Source of the DNA: Tritrichomonas musculus
Taxonomy: Eukaryota > Parabasalia > Tritrichomonadida > Tritrichomonadidae
Length of the DNA: 64,000 nucleotides
Direction of reading: 5' to 3'
NCBI GenBank assembly: GCA_039105265.1
Contig: JAPFFF010000010.1
Location: 3,596,001-3,660,000, forward strand
Part shown: one piece after another, positions 1 through 11,000 of the stretch
Layout of the letters: every line of letters starts with the position of its first letter
Numbering within the stretch: position 1 is the stretch's first letter
Made by a program: the position numbers and the translations under genes
The notes under the pieces: generated by a model
Database searches by the model: none
Seen by the model: only the letters and a program-made list of their open reading frames with translations
Told to the model about the DNA's origin: nothing

Positions 1-1
1 T

Positions 2-634
2 GAAGAAAAAGACCACACAATTGAGATTTTAAAGCAAAAGATAGCTGACCTTGAAGAGAAAGCTAGAGTAAGAAACGCAAAAATGCAAAATTCTACCATT
101 ACACGACAGAAAACTATTAGAAGTAATAACAATAACTCAACATCAAAAAATTCATACGGATCAAAGAAAAAGCCAATGGTACCAACAATTGGCAGAGCAA
201 CAGTAAACACAAAATATCAAACAAAGAATTCTCGTTTTTCATCAGCCTCATCATCAGCTGCAGGATCACGAAAGTCATCAGCAACAAGTTCTAGGAAATC
301 GTCAGCTGCTAGTTCAAGGAAATCATCAGCTGTAGGATCACGCAAATCATCAGCAGCAAGCTCAAGGAGCAACTCTGCAAGATCGTCAGCATCAAATTCC
401 CGCCCTTCATCTAGAAACTCAAATGGATCATTTAAACGATTCAATCCAACCGAATGGGTTTTAAATCACCAACATAGCGGTGGAGGATCTAGAAATAGCT
501 CAAGAAATAATTCACGAAATCCATCACCAAATGCCCAAATATTGCCTAAAAACTCATATTCATCAAGAGGAACTTCCCAAAATGATGTTCACTTAAAGAG
601 ACTCAGAGCCCTGGTTCAGAAAAAATACATCTAG
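2..634 (+). CDS. C-terminal part of a coiled-coil, Ser/Arg/Asn-rich protein (5' end outside window)
   Basis: The frame is open from base 2 and runs without a stop into the first in-window ATG at 83, so this is the 3' part of a gene that begins upstream. The first ~27 residues are charged and heptad-like (ending in DLEEKARVRNAK), as at the end of a coiled coil. The rest is a basic low-complexity tail: about seven near-copies of a SSRKSSA unit lie around residues 75-110, followed by SRNSSRN-type runs. Such tails are often disordered and phosphorylated, but that is inference. An AT-rich 3' flank with an AATAAA at about 714 follows the TAG stop. I recognise no enzymatic domain, and a cytoskeletal coiled-coil protein is only a guess. 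Confidence 0.7.
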   Translation, partial: EEKDHTIEILKQKIADLEEKARVRNAKMQNSTITRQKTIRSNNNNSTSKNSYGSKKKPMVPTIGRATVNTKYQTKNSRFSSASSSAAGSRKSSATSSRKSSAASSRKSSAVGSRKSSAASSRSNSARSSASNSRPSSRNSNGSFKRFNPTEWVLNHQHSGGGSRNSSRNNSRNPSPNAQILPKNSYSSRGTSQNDVHLKRLRALVQKKYI

Positions 635-1142
635 AATATAGAAGTTCTTAATATATATTTTTATGTTTTTCTTTATCGAAGAATATTATTATTGTTATTT
701 TTTTTTTTTTTTTAAATAAAGTTTATATTCCATATAAACAATTATTTATTTACATAAATCGTATAAGTACCATCATTTTGCCCAGTAATTACTCATTTAT
801 AATTTATTTCAGAAAAAATGTTTAAAAAGAACTTGTGAAGGTTAAGAATAACATACTCGTCAGAATTGTCATTTAGTTTTTTGGCTTAAGTAACAGACAA
901 CTTCTTTGAAATATACCTCAAAAACTTATCAGATATAATTTCTTTTTTTTTCCCTTTTTTTTTTTTTTTTCAAAAATTGATTCAGATTTTAAATTTCTTG
1001 GATAAATAAAAACAAATGGCAGGTTATAAATTTTGATAAAAATTATTTTATTTATTTTTATTCAAAAAAAATTGAATTCAATATTTTTATATATGGCTAA
1101 ACGTATGAATAGAAATATCTAACTTTTTAAATAAAAAATTGT
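635..1142. other. Intergenic spacer, AT-rich
   Basis: About 0.5 kb with long T-runs and no convincing ORF, RNA gene or repeat pair. The end near 1143 carries a TCATA motif that could be the initiator of the next gene. Confidence 0.5.
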
Positions 1143-1147
1143 TCATA
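1143..1147 (+). promoter_or_regulatory. Initiator-like TCATA
   Basis: TCATA 19 bases upstream of the chosen ATG at 1166. It fits the trichomonad initiator consensus TCA-Py-T/A. Its position is one reason to prefer the 1166 start. Confidence 0.35.
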
Positions 1148-1165
1148 AAGTTACTAATTAATTTC

Positions 1166-3478
1166 ATGCTTTCGACAACAAGTAACATTACAAAGGATAT
1201 CATAATCGAATCAAATTCCAGATCTGTTAAAGTATATAAACTTCATAACAAGTATCGTCGAGATTACATGAAAGAAATATATGATGATTTCATACAAACG
1301 GATTATCTTGTTACAATGGCAGACGAATCATCTGCACAGCTTGAAATAACACACGGATCTCCAACGCGCCGGTCAGGCGATGGAAAGTGTCGAGGTAGTC
1401 CTTCTTTCAAAAAAATTAAGACAAAAACTCACGACGAATTAACTTCAGAAGAGCTGCAAACAATTAGAACAAAAGATCCTCGACAACCTTTTGTTCACTA
1501 CCGATCTCCTTCATCAAGACGTATTGCTCCTTTTCCTGGATCTGCTGGTCGCGTTACCTCAAATTCAGAAAAAGAATTTGTCAGAAGATACGAATTCTGG
1601 AGAACACGAAAATTGAATTATGGCTCAGTAACTCACAAACAAAGCGAAAGTAGCAATTTCAGCTCACGAAAAGCTTCACCATCAAACACTTACAGTGACT
1701 ATTTTACCAGTAGTGGAAGAATCAAACTTCCAACATCAAAGGTTCTCCTTGAAGAAGAAGAAATGCCTGAAGAAATGGAAGCAGATGCTGTTCGAAAGAA
1801 AATTCAATTCAGTGATGATGAAGAAGCCATTAAAAACGATGCAGCTAATGTAGGCATTGATGTTAACGATGAAGATATCCAATTACTTGGTGAAAATGGC
1901 CCGATATTAGGAGCTAATCTTCACTTTGATTTAAGTGAAGAATCTCTTGACGAAAACAGTGAAAACAATGAAGGAGATAATGAAATCAACAAAGCTACAC
2001 AGAATGATCATAATGAAGAGAATGAAGAAGAAAACATTAATGAAAATGCTCAAAATGCTGAAAACATTCCAAATGAGGAAGAAGAAAATGCTAATGAAAA
2101 TGATCAAGATATTGAAAACACTCCAGGTAAAGAAGAAGAAAGCACTAATGAAAATGCTGAAATCATTTCAAACGAAAATGATGCACTTAATCAATTGGGC
2201 AACAAAGATGACCAAACAAAAGAAGAAGAAGAAGCTGTTGCAGATTTAGATCAGCAAAATAATAATTTACCAGATGGATTTGAAGAAGAAGAGGAAGAAG
2301 ACCTAAATGTCGTTGAAAGAAATGCTGCACTACCTGAAAACCAGATTATCGAGGAAGAAGAAGAGATTGAGGAAGACTTTGAACCAGATCACGACATTAA
2401 TAATGATCTTGAATTTCCACCAGGATTTGGACCAAATACACTTGGTATCAACGCATACGCTCTTCAAAGAAATGCGCTATCTGATTCAAGTGATGATGGT
2501 GATGGAAGACCAAGTAATTGCGGATGTTCACCAGGAGGCGATGGATATGCCGAATTAGTTTTACAATTGTCTCCAGATGATTTTGTTCCAGCAATGAACA
2601 CTCTTTTCAAAGATGAATTTACACTTTTAACAGTTCCCAAAGTTGAATTTGATACTCTACGATCAAAAGGATTTAATTGGATATTAGTTGATAAGATAAA
2701 TGATTCAAAATATGGCCTAGGACAGAATGCTGATGAATATTCAAAACTTGCCAGAATCCTTCACACGTCACGTCTTCTTTTTGCAGCAGAATATGTTAAT
2801 GATGAATGCACAGCACATCTTGATGGAGTTTTTGTTAATAATGAGTCCGATCTCCATCATCTCAAACAATTATACCCTCTTAAAACTTATATTACAACTT
2901 TCCAGAATGAACAATCAACATATTTCTTCGATGAAAGACCAATTCTTTCTCTTCGCGAGAGAAATGATTTAGAAATACAAAGTGCAATCTACAATGTCAA
3001 TGAAAAGCTGAGGCGCCACTTTGTCCATATCTTAGATGCAAAAGATTTAAACTTCAACGATCGTTCAGTAAGAACCGCAGCTGCAATGCTTTTAACACTT
3101 CCTGGAATGAGAATTATCAATTTCAGAGAATTAGGTCTTGCCGATTTGATTTTAATTGTCCTTTCAAAGAAAGCAGTGCGAAGAGGCGTTTTTTCACTCG
3201 TTAATGCCACCTCAAACACCGGAAGTTTAGTCGCATGGAAATATACAAAAGGAAATCAGCACATTTTAATTGCAGCCAACTTTGATACGAGACAGACAAC
3301 AGGACATATCATTTGCGATGATGCTCCAAATCCATCTACAAATAGTGATGAAAATAATAAAATTGAAGTTGTTGATATTCTCACACAGACAACATACATG
3401 AGAGATCCACAAGAGCTCAGAAAAGATGGATTGACTGTTATATTATACGAGTACGAAATTCAAATTTTCGAGTACTAA
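1166..3478 (+). CDS. Acidic-linker protein with a degenerate GH13 (alpha-amylase-like) C-terminal region
   Basis: The first in-frame ATG is at 1166, preceded by a TCATA initiator-like motif at 1143; an alternative start is 1316 (MADESSAQ). From 1166 the product has 770 residues. The first ~200 are basic and Ser-rich. Residues ~200-440 are very acidic Glu/Asn-rich repeats (NENAQN-, EEEENAN-type). The last ~270 residues resemble the end of a GH13 barrel plus its beta domain: AAAMLLTLPGMRIINFRELG matches the usual LLTLPG...GQE-G segment, NQHILIAANFD matches the VVNFSD-type strand, and the terminal DILTQTTYMRDP...GLTVILYEYE block matches the LLSGE-Y-R...L-L-P-E pattern. The usual catalytic Asp/Glu strands are not evident, so it is probably inactive as a glycosidase. 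The GH13 relation is inference from motif spacing only. Confidence 0.7.
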   Translation: MLSTTSNITKDIIIESNSRSVKVYKLHNKYRRDYMKEIYDDFIQTDYLVTMADESSAQLEITHGSPTRRSGDGKCRGSPSFKKIKTKTHDELTSEELQTIRTKDPRQPFVHYRSPSSRRIAPFPGSAGRVTSNSEKEFVRRYEFWRTRKLNYGSVTHKQSESSNFSSRKASPSNTYSDYFTSSGRIKLPTSKVLLEEEEMPEEMEADAVRKKIQFSDDEEAIKNDAANVGIDVNDEDIQLLGENGPILGANLHFDLSEESLDENSENNEGDNEINKATQNDHNEENEEENINENAQNAENIPNEEEENANENDQDIENTPGKEEESTNENAEIISNENDALNQLGNKDDQTKEEEEAVADLDQQNNNLPDGFEEEEEEDLNVVERNAALPENQIIEEEEEIEEDFEPDHDINNDLEFPPGFGPNTLGINAYALQRNALSDSSDDGDGRPSNCGCSPGGDGYAELVLQLSPDDFVPAMNTLFKDEFTLLTVPKVEFDTLRSKGFNWILVDKINDSKYGLGQNADEYSKLARILHTSRLLFAAEYVNDECTAHLDGVFVNNESDLHHLKQLYPLKTYITTFQNEQSTYFFDERPILSLRERNDLEIQSAIYNVNEKLRRHFVHILDAKDLNFNDRSVRTAAAMLLTLPGMRIINFRELGLADLILIVLSKKAVRRGVFSLVNATSNTGSLVAWKYTKGNQHILIAANFDTRQTTGHIICDDAPNPSTNSDENNKIEVVDILTQTTYMRDPQELRKDGLTVILYEYEIQIFEY

Positions 3479-3804
3479 GTATTTTTTATTTATTTATTTA
3501 TTATTTTCTTTGCATCAAAGCTTTTGTAATAAAATTGACCAGCATTATGACCATACTGTTTAATATTATTTATATTTATTAATTCTTGATATCAGAATTC
3601 ACCAATTATTTTAAGTGAGAACACTCAAATCGATATGTTTAAAAATAATATCGTTTTGCATTATTTTATCAACCTCAATTAAAGCTATTGAATCTTCTCT
3701 CCAACAAATATTCACAGATTTTTTATACACATATTATCTTATATTGACAGTTATTCCATTTATTGATTTAGTGAGCTTTACTTCAGTTAAGATAACGCTT
3801 CATT
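3479..3804. other. AT-rich intergenic DNA left of a MITE
   Basis: No supported gene. A 63-codon reading frame at 3615-3806 has no similarity I recognise and runs into the repeat element, so I did not call it. Confidence 0.4.
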
Positions 3805-4209
3805 GAGGAATCGTATTTTTCTACACCACTTTTTGAAAACTTTTTAACTTTTTGAATACTTTTTATACTTTTTTTATTCAATTTTTGCCAAATAATGCAT
3901 AATTATATAGTTAAAATAGCTTCCAGATTCATCCAGCAATTCAATGAGCCCAATTCGGCTTCGCGCAGCCCCGTGGTGATTACTGGCGTGCATATTCCTG
4001 AAAAATTATGTAAAAATATAAAAATTCATATCAAAAAAAGCAAATAGTTATAATTTTTCGGTAAAATTTAAATTAAATTTTATTAGGTTAATTTTCTTAA
4101 CATGGTAAGTCAAATTTCACCTTAAGATGACGGTTTTATACTTTCCATGAGTAGCTACTCATTGATAGGAAACCCATTCAAAAAGTGGTGTAGAAAAAAA
4201 CGACTGTCC
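3805..4209. mobile_element. 405-bp MITE with ~22-bp inverted ends and a 9-bp target duplication
   Basis: The ends carry TTTTTCTACACCACTTTTTG near 3816 and its reverse complement near 4179. Both sides are bounded by the same 9 bases, CGCTTCATT (3796-3804 and 4210-4218). The outermost bases of the two ends are less well conserved (GAGGAATCG against GGACAGTCG). There is no coding capacity. A perfect 16-bp palindrome, ATGAGTAGCTACTCAT, lies at 4147-4162 inside the right end. A 9-bp duplication is typical of Mutator-like elements, so a non-autonomous MULE is the best guess. Confidence 0.65.
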
Positions 4210-4544
4210 CGCTTCATTCATTAATCACTTAAAGCTAAATGATTTAATTTATGCATAAATTAATTATTATTTTATTTTCGATTGATTAATTCTATATTAC
4301 TAATAGTATTAATAAAATAACAAATTATAATTGATATATTTCAACATTTTATATTGATAATATTTCAAATAAAGATTTCAAAACATTCTTTTTTAGAATT
4401 TTTTATGAAGGAAAACAATAGATACCAATAAATAAAATTATTCCTAATGATTCTTCTGCTATCATTTTTTTTAAAAAACAAATTTTTATTGTATTATAAT
4501 TCAAATGACAATTCAATTTTTTGAAAATAACAATAATTTTTTTT

Positions 4545-4549
4545 TCATA
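4545..4549 (+). promoter_or_regulatory. Initiator-like TCATA of the GH35 gene
   Basis: TCATA 18 bases upstream of the ATG at 4563, within a T-rich stretch. It matches the trichomonad initiator TCA-Py-T/A. Confidence 0.45.
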
Positions 4550-4562
4550 AATCTTTAAATAA

Positions 4563-6338
4563 ATGTTTACCTTACTTTTAGGATTTTGCCTTTGCGAACG
4601 TTCATTCAAAATTGTTGGTGATGAGTTCCAAATGGATGGAAAACCTTTTCGTTATGTTTCAGGATCATTCCATTACTTCCGATCTGATCCTGAAAAATGG
4701 GAAGATACCATTGCAAAAATGGCAAATGGCGGCTTAAATTGCATTCAAACATATGTTGCATGGAATCTTCATGAGCCTGTTAAGGGAACTTACAATTTTA
4801 CTGGAATGGCAGATATTGTTAAATTTATTCAAATTGTACAAAAGTATGGATTATATTTAATCCTCAGACCAGGACCTTTCATTTGCGCTGAATGGGACTT
4901 TGGAGGTCTTCCTTACTGGCTTCTTCAAGAACCAAATATTAAAGTTAGAACATCTGATACAGTATATATGAAACATGTAAAAGACTGGTTTACTGTACTT
5001 TTTGAAAAAGTTGCACCATATATGTACTCAAAAGGGGGACCAATCATAATGGTTCAGGTTGAAAATGAATATGGCTTTTATCCAGCTTGTGATCACAATT
5101 ACATGAGCCAATTGGCAGATTTTACCAAAGAAAAGCTTGGTGATGATACATTTTTGTTCACTGTTGATACACCTGCTCAATATGCTCTTGATTGTGGAAC
5201 AATCAAAGACAAAGCTTTCGTTACTGTTGACTTTGGAACTGGCGATCCAACATCTCATTTTGAATTTCAGAAACAATACAATGGACATGGCCCCTATGTT
5301 AACACTGAATACTATCCTGGATGGCTTGATCATTGGGGAGAAGCTCATCACAAAGTTTCAACAGATGCAGTTACATCAACTCTAGATAAAATGCTACAAA
5401 TGGGAGGAAATGTTAACTTTTATATGTATATCGGAGGAACTAATTTTGGCTTCTATAATGGCGCAAATGGTGACAGAAACTCTTATCAAGCAGATCCAAC
5501 TTCGTACGATTATGACGCTCCACTTAGTGAACCTGGCGATATGACTTGGAAATATGAAAAAGTTAAAGAAGTTATTAAAAAGTACCTTGATGTTAAAACT
5601 CTTGATGTCAAAAATACAACTAAAAGGAGTTATGGAAAAGTTCAATTTACTGAAGGAGTCAGTTTATTTGATGCTTTACCAACAATTGCACAACGACAAA
5701 GCACAACTGAAAGTCCAGCTTCATTTGAAGCTTTAGATTGCGATTTCGGCTTTGTACTTTACGAAGCAGAAATCAAAAAGAAAGGCCATCTACGTTTACC
5801 ACGAGCCAATGATCGTGCTAACGTTTTTATCAACCAAAAACATGTTTCATCAATTCAACGCTCTGGAGAGACAGATATTCCAGAAAGTGGAACTCTAGAT
5901 ATTCTTGTTGAAAACTTAGGAAGAATTAATTATGGCGGAGATTTTGTTGAATATAAAGGACTTATTGAGAACCCTACTTTGGATAATGAAAATATAAAAC
6001 ATTGGGGACAATTTGGCTTCAACTTAACAAATATTGCAAATCTTAAATACAGCAGTACTCTTCCTACAAAAGTTCCAGCTTTTTACAGAGGACACTTCAA
6101 CGTTGATGTTGTTGCTGATACATTCTTAAATCCAACTGGCTTTACTAAAGGATCTGTATTCATTAATGGAAATAATATTGGAAGATACTGGACTATTGGT
6201 CCACAACTTACTCTTTATGTACCACAATACTTCCTTCACCAAGGTGAAAACGAAATAGTAATCTTCGAAACTGAATCTCAAGCTGATTCCATTGGCACTA
6301 TGTCTTTTGATGATAAGCCAAACATTGACATTATCTAG
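4563..6338 (+). CDS. Glycoside hydrolase family 35 beta-galactosidase, secreted or lysosomal
   Basis: A 591-residue protein, close to the usual GH35 length. A short hydrophobic N-terminus (MFTLLLGFCLC) looks like a signal peptide, so the enzyme is probably secreted or lysosomal. The GH35 core is plain: FRYVSGSFHYFR near the start, QTYVAWNLHEP, LRPGPFICAEWDFGGLP, the acid/base Glu in VQVENEYG (about Glu169) and the nucleophile Glu in VNTEYYPGWLDHWGE (about Glu249). Beta-sandwich regions typical of animal and bacterial GH35 follow, with FINGNNIGRYW and GPQLTLYVPQYFL near the C-terminus. The expected reaction is release of terminal beta-galactose from glycoconjugates, for example host mucin. No truncation is seen. 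Confidence 0.93.
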   Translation: MFTLLLGFCLCERSFKIVGDEFQMDGKPFRYVSGSFHYFRSDPEKWEDTIAKMANGGLNCIQTYVAWNLHEPVKGTYNFTGMADIVKFIQIVQKYGLYLILRPGPFICAEWDFGGLPYWLLQEPNIKVRTSDTVYMKHVKDWFTVLFEKVAPYMYSKGGPIIMVQVENEYGFYPACDHNYMSQLADFTKEKLGDDTFLFTVDTPAQYALDCGTIKDKAFVTVDFGTGDPTSHFEFQKQYNGHGPYVNTEYYPGWLDHWGEAHHKVSTDAVTSTLDKMLQMGGNVNFYMYIGGTNFGFYNGANGDRNSYQADPTSYDYDAPLSEPGDMTWKYEKVKEVIKKYLDVKTLDVKNTTKRSYGKVQFTEGVSLFDALPTIAQRQSTTESPASFEALDCDFGFVLYEAEIKKKGHLRLPRANDRANVFINQKHVSSIQRSGETDIPESGTLDILVENLGRINYGGDFVEYKGLIENPTLDNENIKHWGQFGFNLTNIANLKYSSTLPTKVPAFYRGHFNVDVVADTFLNPTGFTKGSVFINGNNIGRYWTIGPQLTLYVPQYFLHQGENEIVIFETESQADSIGTMSFDDKPNIDII

Positions 6339-6457
6339 ATTGATCATTTAGTCATTTACTAAAGTGTAAATTTATAAATCACTTTTTTTTTTATTTTTAA
6401 ATAAATCTTGAATGATAAGGAAATTGACGACCACATATATATAGAAAAAGTTTAACA

Positions 6458-6462
6458 TCATT
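6458..6462 (+). promoter_or_regulatory. Initiator-like TCATT
   Basis: TCATT 18 bases upstream of the ATG at 6476, fitting the trichomonad initiator. Confidence 0.45.
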
Positions 6463-6475
6463 CAAAAATTTTTAA

Positions 6476-7867
6476 ATGGAAAGTCGCAATTTTATTTACT
6501 CACTTAGTTATAAGAATGTAAATGAAATTCCTTTTGATAAATATGAACGTAATTTTACATTTATTGTTAATGGGAAAGCATATGAAACAAGTCGAATTGT
6601 AGCTGATCTTTTATCACCAAAAGTTCGAAGATTTCATTACATAGACGATACAATAAGCGAAATATCAATTAATACAAAAATTAAAGATAAAAAAGAAGAT
6701 AGCGAAAACTCAATAACAAACGATTACTTTTCTGATTTTTTAAATTTATCTCAATTTAAGCAAAATAATATCGATTTATTACACCTCAAACGTTATTGCG
6801 AATATTTCATCCTTTTGGGAAATGTTGACGAGTATATCCATCTCCAATCAGCATATTCAGACAGACTCACAATTGATAACGCTATCGACAGTTTACTCTC
6901 ATTAACAGAATTGATCAAAGTATGTAACGAACCTTCAGCAGCTATTGTTTGTAATGAGAGCATCAAAAAAATCATTTCATTTGCTGCAAGTAATTTTGAT
7001 CAATTAGATAAAGAAAAATTAAAAAAATTGGAAATTAGCGTTCTTGAAGAAATCATTTCGAGTGATTCATTGAAACTTGAAGAAGAGGACACTTTATTAC
7101 AATTACTTATAGAATTATATGAAAACGACATCAATTATTCATATTTATTTGAGTATGTTATCTTCTCTAATGTTAAAAAAGAAACCATTAAGTTGTTTAT
7201 TGAAACATTTGATATTGAGTTTTTGAATTTAGGAATTTGGAAATCTATTTCTAAACGTCTTTTATCATCCAAAATACAAAGAAATGATATTGATCAAAGA
7301 TATTATGAACAAATAAATACATTTGAGCACGTTAAGGGGAAAGAATTCGAAGGAATTATGCGCTATTTAACAAAACAGACAGGTGGAAACATTCACGATA
7401 ATGAAACAATTGAAATTACTTCAAATTCAATTCTAAACAACGATTATCGCTACCATCCTAAGAACTTAGTTGATTATGAAAATGACACGTTATATAATTC
7501 GGATAATGATGAAAATGTAAATATTACATTCGACTTTAAAGACAAAAGAATTCAATTATCAGCTTATTCCATTCAATCAGTTCCAGATGGACCAGGCGCT
7601 GGTAATCTTAAAAATTGGGTAGTTGAAGTATCAAACGACAAAGACAAATGGATAATTGTTGATGAACACCAAAATGATTCATCGTTAAATGAATCAGATA
7701 TAATTGCTACTTTTAATACCAAGCAAGATATGAATGAATATTATCGTTTTATTCGAATTCGACAAACAGGAATCAGTTGGTTTTGTTTAGGTAATGATTA
7801 CAACTTATATTTCCCATTTGTAGAATTTTATGGGAAATTAAAGCAGCCAAAAAAGAACAAATTCTAA
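6476..7867 (+). CDS. BTB-like / F5-8C (discoidin) domain protein
   Basis: A 463-residue protein of a family common in trichomonads. Residues ~27-60 (FTFIVNGKAYETSRIVADLLSP) look like the start of a BTB/POZ-like fold, followed by a helical BACK-like middle. From about residue 305 to the end there is an F5/8 type C (discoidin) domain: the segments NITFDFKDKRIQLSAYSIQS, LKNWVVEVSND-KDKW and YRFIRIRQTG are its usual strands. It is paralogous to the protein at 34592-35977. The discoidin half probably binds a ligand or protein, but the substrate is unknown. There is no signal peptide or membrane segment, so it is likely cytosolic. It converges with the large USP gene, with about 210 bases between the stops. 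Confidence 0.8.
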   Translation: MESRNFIYSLSYKNVNEIPFDKYERNFTFIVNGKAYETSRIVADLLSPKVRRFHYIDDTISEISINTKIKDKKEDSENSITNDYFSDFLNLSQFKQNNIDLLHLKRYCEYFILLGNVDEYIHLQSAYSDRLTIDNAIDSLLSLTELIKVCNEPSAAIVCNESIKKIISFAASNFDQLDKEKLKKLEISVLEEIISSDSLKLEEEDTLLQLLIELYENDINYSYLFEYVIFSNVKKETIKLFIETFDIEFLNLGIWKSISKRLLSSKIQRNDIDQRYYEQINTFEHVKGKEFEGIMRYLTKQTGGNIHDNETIEITSNSILNNDYRYHPKNLVDYENDTLYNSDNDENVNITFDFKDKRIQLSAYSIQSVPDGPGAGNLKNWVVEVSNDKDKWIIVDEHQNDSSLNESDIIATFNTKQDMNEYYRFIRIRQTGISWFCLGNDYNLYFPFVEFYGKLKQPKKNKF

Positions 7868-8077
7868 ATAGAAATATTAATAAGAAATTTATTATTAAAA
7901 CTATCACCTTAAATATTTTTTTTTTATGCATTAAAGATTTGTAAAAATAAACCAAAATGAGCTATTTAAATAAATAAAAACAACTTTTGTCAACTTTCTT
8001 TATTAATATTAAAATTTTCTAGTACATGCATAAATTAACAACAAAAATAAAATAAACATATTCTAATACATTTAGAC

Positions 8078-11000
8078 TTAACTTTCATTGTAATTAATAA
8101 TCATACTGACCATTTGTGCAATTCTATCAGGATACTCATCTTTTTTATTTATTACCAAATCAACAATTGATCGCTTCTTTTCTGGCTTAATAATAAGCAA
8201 AATCATCAATCTTGTTGTTGCTTGCATTAACTCATATTGATTTTCTTTCTTTGGACATGCTAACACATGACTGTATTTTGATTTGATATTTTGTAATACT
8301 TCATCATATTCATCATCTGAAAGGAGTTTAAGGAAATTTTCAAAGAAATTTCTCTCTCTTACAGCACTGCCTGAATCAATTCTCATTCCAGAAGATAAAA
8401 ATGATTTTTCTGTCATTTGAGTATTATTTAAAAACATTGATTTAACAACAGCCTTCTTTAGATCATCATTGTTACTGTTTGCCAATATACCGGTTAATAT
8501 ATAAAAGAAAAGTTCTCTATGTTTTTTAACTCTTGAACATAATTGTGCTATATCTTTAGCACAATTTTCAGGTGACATGTCATTATACACTTTTATATTG
8601 AATTTCAATTTAAAAAGACTCAGGAGCGATATAATTTCAGGTTCCATGTTGTTTTTCATAAAATAATTCATTTCATTCATAACGTTGCCATTTAAATTGG
8701 AAATTATATATGAAAGATCAATTACATAAAATATGAAATCATCTTTTTCTCCATCAAGTGATGGACGGAAGATCAATCCAGGCTTTATCGAAATTTTAGA
8801 ATAAAGAGCATTTTTGATGAATTTTTGTATTTGTTTTAACTTATCTGTATCTGAATCTGTTATTTTATCAGTAAAACGTTCGCTAATTGAAATGAGATCG
8901 ATAATATAAGTTGAATAATTAGCCATTGCCATATCTTTATCATCGTTTCTTCTACTTTCTTCTAGTAACTTTTCAATAATCTTCAAGTATGATTCAAAAT
9001 CAAGAATTACATTAAAGTCTGGTTCAATTAAAATTTCAACTTCACTTTTTTCATCTTCACTTCCCTTTCCAAAATTAATGATTTTTTTAGCAAATTTAAA
9101 AACTTCATCAACCAAAGTTTTTAAATTAGGAATAAATTTACCAATTCTATAATCATTTGATTGAACAACTAGTGAAAACAAATATGCCATTGAATTAATG
9201 AGAGAAATTTTGAAAATTTCGTCATTTTTGAGAGCATCCAATTCATCAATCATTTTCACCAATATTGATCCTACATTTGAAGCAAAGGTGAAATCATTTG
9301 ACCTTAACACATCTTTCCATTGACTCAAAGAGCAAATCTGAGCAAACACGAACGGTTTTTGTATTGAATTTTCAAAGGACGATAAAATTCTATTGTTAAT
9401 TGAAGGATCCTTGTTTTTTGCAGCTTTTTGAAGCAACTCTGACAATGATTTTGTGAGCATATCTGGATGGAAGAAAGATTCAATTTCAAACAAATCCGCG
9501 TTTTCATCATTATTATTGAAATTAATTTTCGATTTTTCTAAGAGTTCGTCTAATCCTTCAATTTTTTCTTTTTGATCTATTTTGAGAGACTGAATGAGCC
9601 AGTTGAGAACAGTGAAGAAGGGCGGATAAGCAACTTCCAATGAAGGAATTAATTCCTTTAAATCGTTGAATAAAAACAACTTTTCATCATCATCAAAGAT
9701 GATTTTTGTTTGACCATAACCGCCAGTTTTTGTGATCATATCGGCCAACTTTTTGAGAGCATTCATATCGTCTCTTGGATTTAAAGGATGCTCCAATATC
9801 AAGATATGAATAATCAATTGTAAATTCGTTGTTAGAAGCTTTTTTGTCAATTCTCTTGATTGTTCGATCTCGCTAATGATGTCAAAAGCAGAGAAGCCCT
9901 GAACGGAGGTCAATTGTTCGAAAAGTGACGGGAACAATTCAGGTGAATTTTTAATTTTATTAAGTTGGCGATGAAGGATGACTGAAGTACGATTAAAGTC
10001 GTTTCCAAGTTCATGAGCAATATCATCCACAGTGAAGATTTGACTTGAAATACAATCAATAATCAAATCTTTGTAATTTTCTTTATTCATATCGATGTCA
10101 GAATCTTTAACTTTACTATTAATAGAGGGCAACTTCAAGTACAAAGGAATGTTACCAGCATCTCTATTATCATTGGATGTAATAATAACTGACAATGATT
10201 TAAAGATAGAACTAATATTAATAACTTTTGCTATTGATGTAGATTCATATATGCTAAATACGTATTCGAGCAACAATTTTTCCCATTTATTTTGTTGTGC
10301 AAATTTGCAACATTCAACTTTGGATGATGACAAATAATTATTAATTAATTCACCAACATCACAAATACGATTCCATTTTTTATTAAAGTTTTTCAAGCAA
10401 TGAATGAAGTTTGTTATGCATTGACCAGCTTTCTTCTTATCTTTGGATGATGTTACAATTGTTGATATTATTAAGAACGCTGCATTATTCATTTTATCAG
10501 GACTAGCACCAGTGAAAACAGGCAAAATTAATGATTTAAATTTATCTTCATTAATTAATAATTCTAAATAAGAATTACAATTATTTGAATCATTACAACT
10601 ACTTATTAATTTACTTTGGATTTCTTTAATTTTATCATTCAATTTGGTATGACAAAAAACACCGAAGAAGTAACTAAATAATTGAAGGTTCTCCGAACAT
10701 TTCATCATGAATGTAAAGGTGCTCTTTTCTAATACACATTGATTAAACAAGAAATGATTATTGTCATTTTTGACATCTGTTTCTTCTTTGTCTGATACAT
10801 TAATCGGGAATGAATGATCAAGAATTGATTTCTTTATTTCATGTGTGCCACTTTTATCCTTATTTTTAACCGTTATGCTAATGGTTGCATTCTCCCGAAC
10901 ATAAAATAAAAGATAACCGCTCGATCCATAAAGTGAATTATTATCATTTTCATCACCAAAAGCAAGGTTTTCAAAATCTTCTCTTTTTTTAATTCTATCG

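Noticed and set aside
217-444. Acidic minus-strand ORF opposite the Ser-rich tail
   Set aside because: Shadow of the SSRKSSA repeats of the plus-strand gene.
3615-3806. Small hydrophobic protein gene
   Set aside because: 63 codons, no family pattern, biased toward AT-rich codons, and it overlaps the edge of a MITE.
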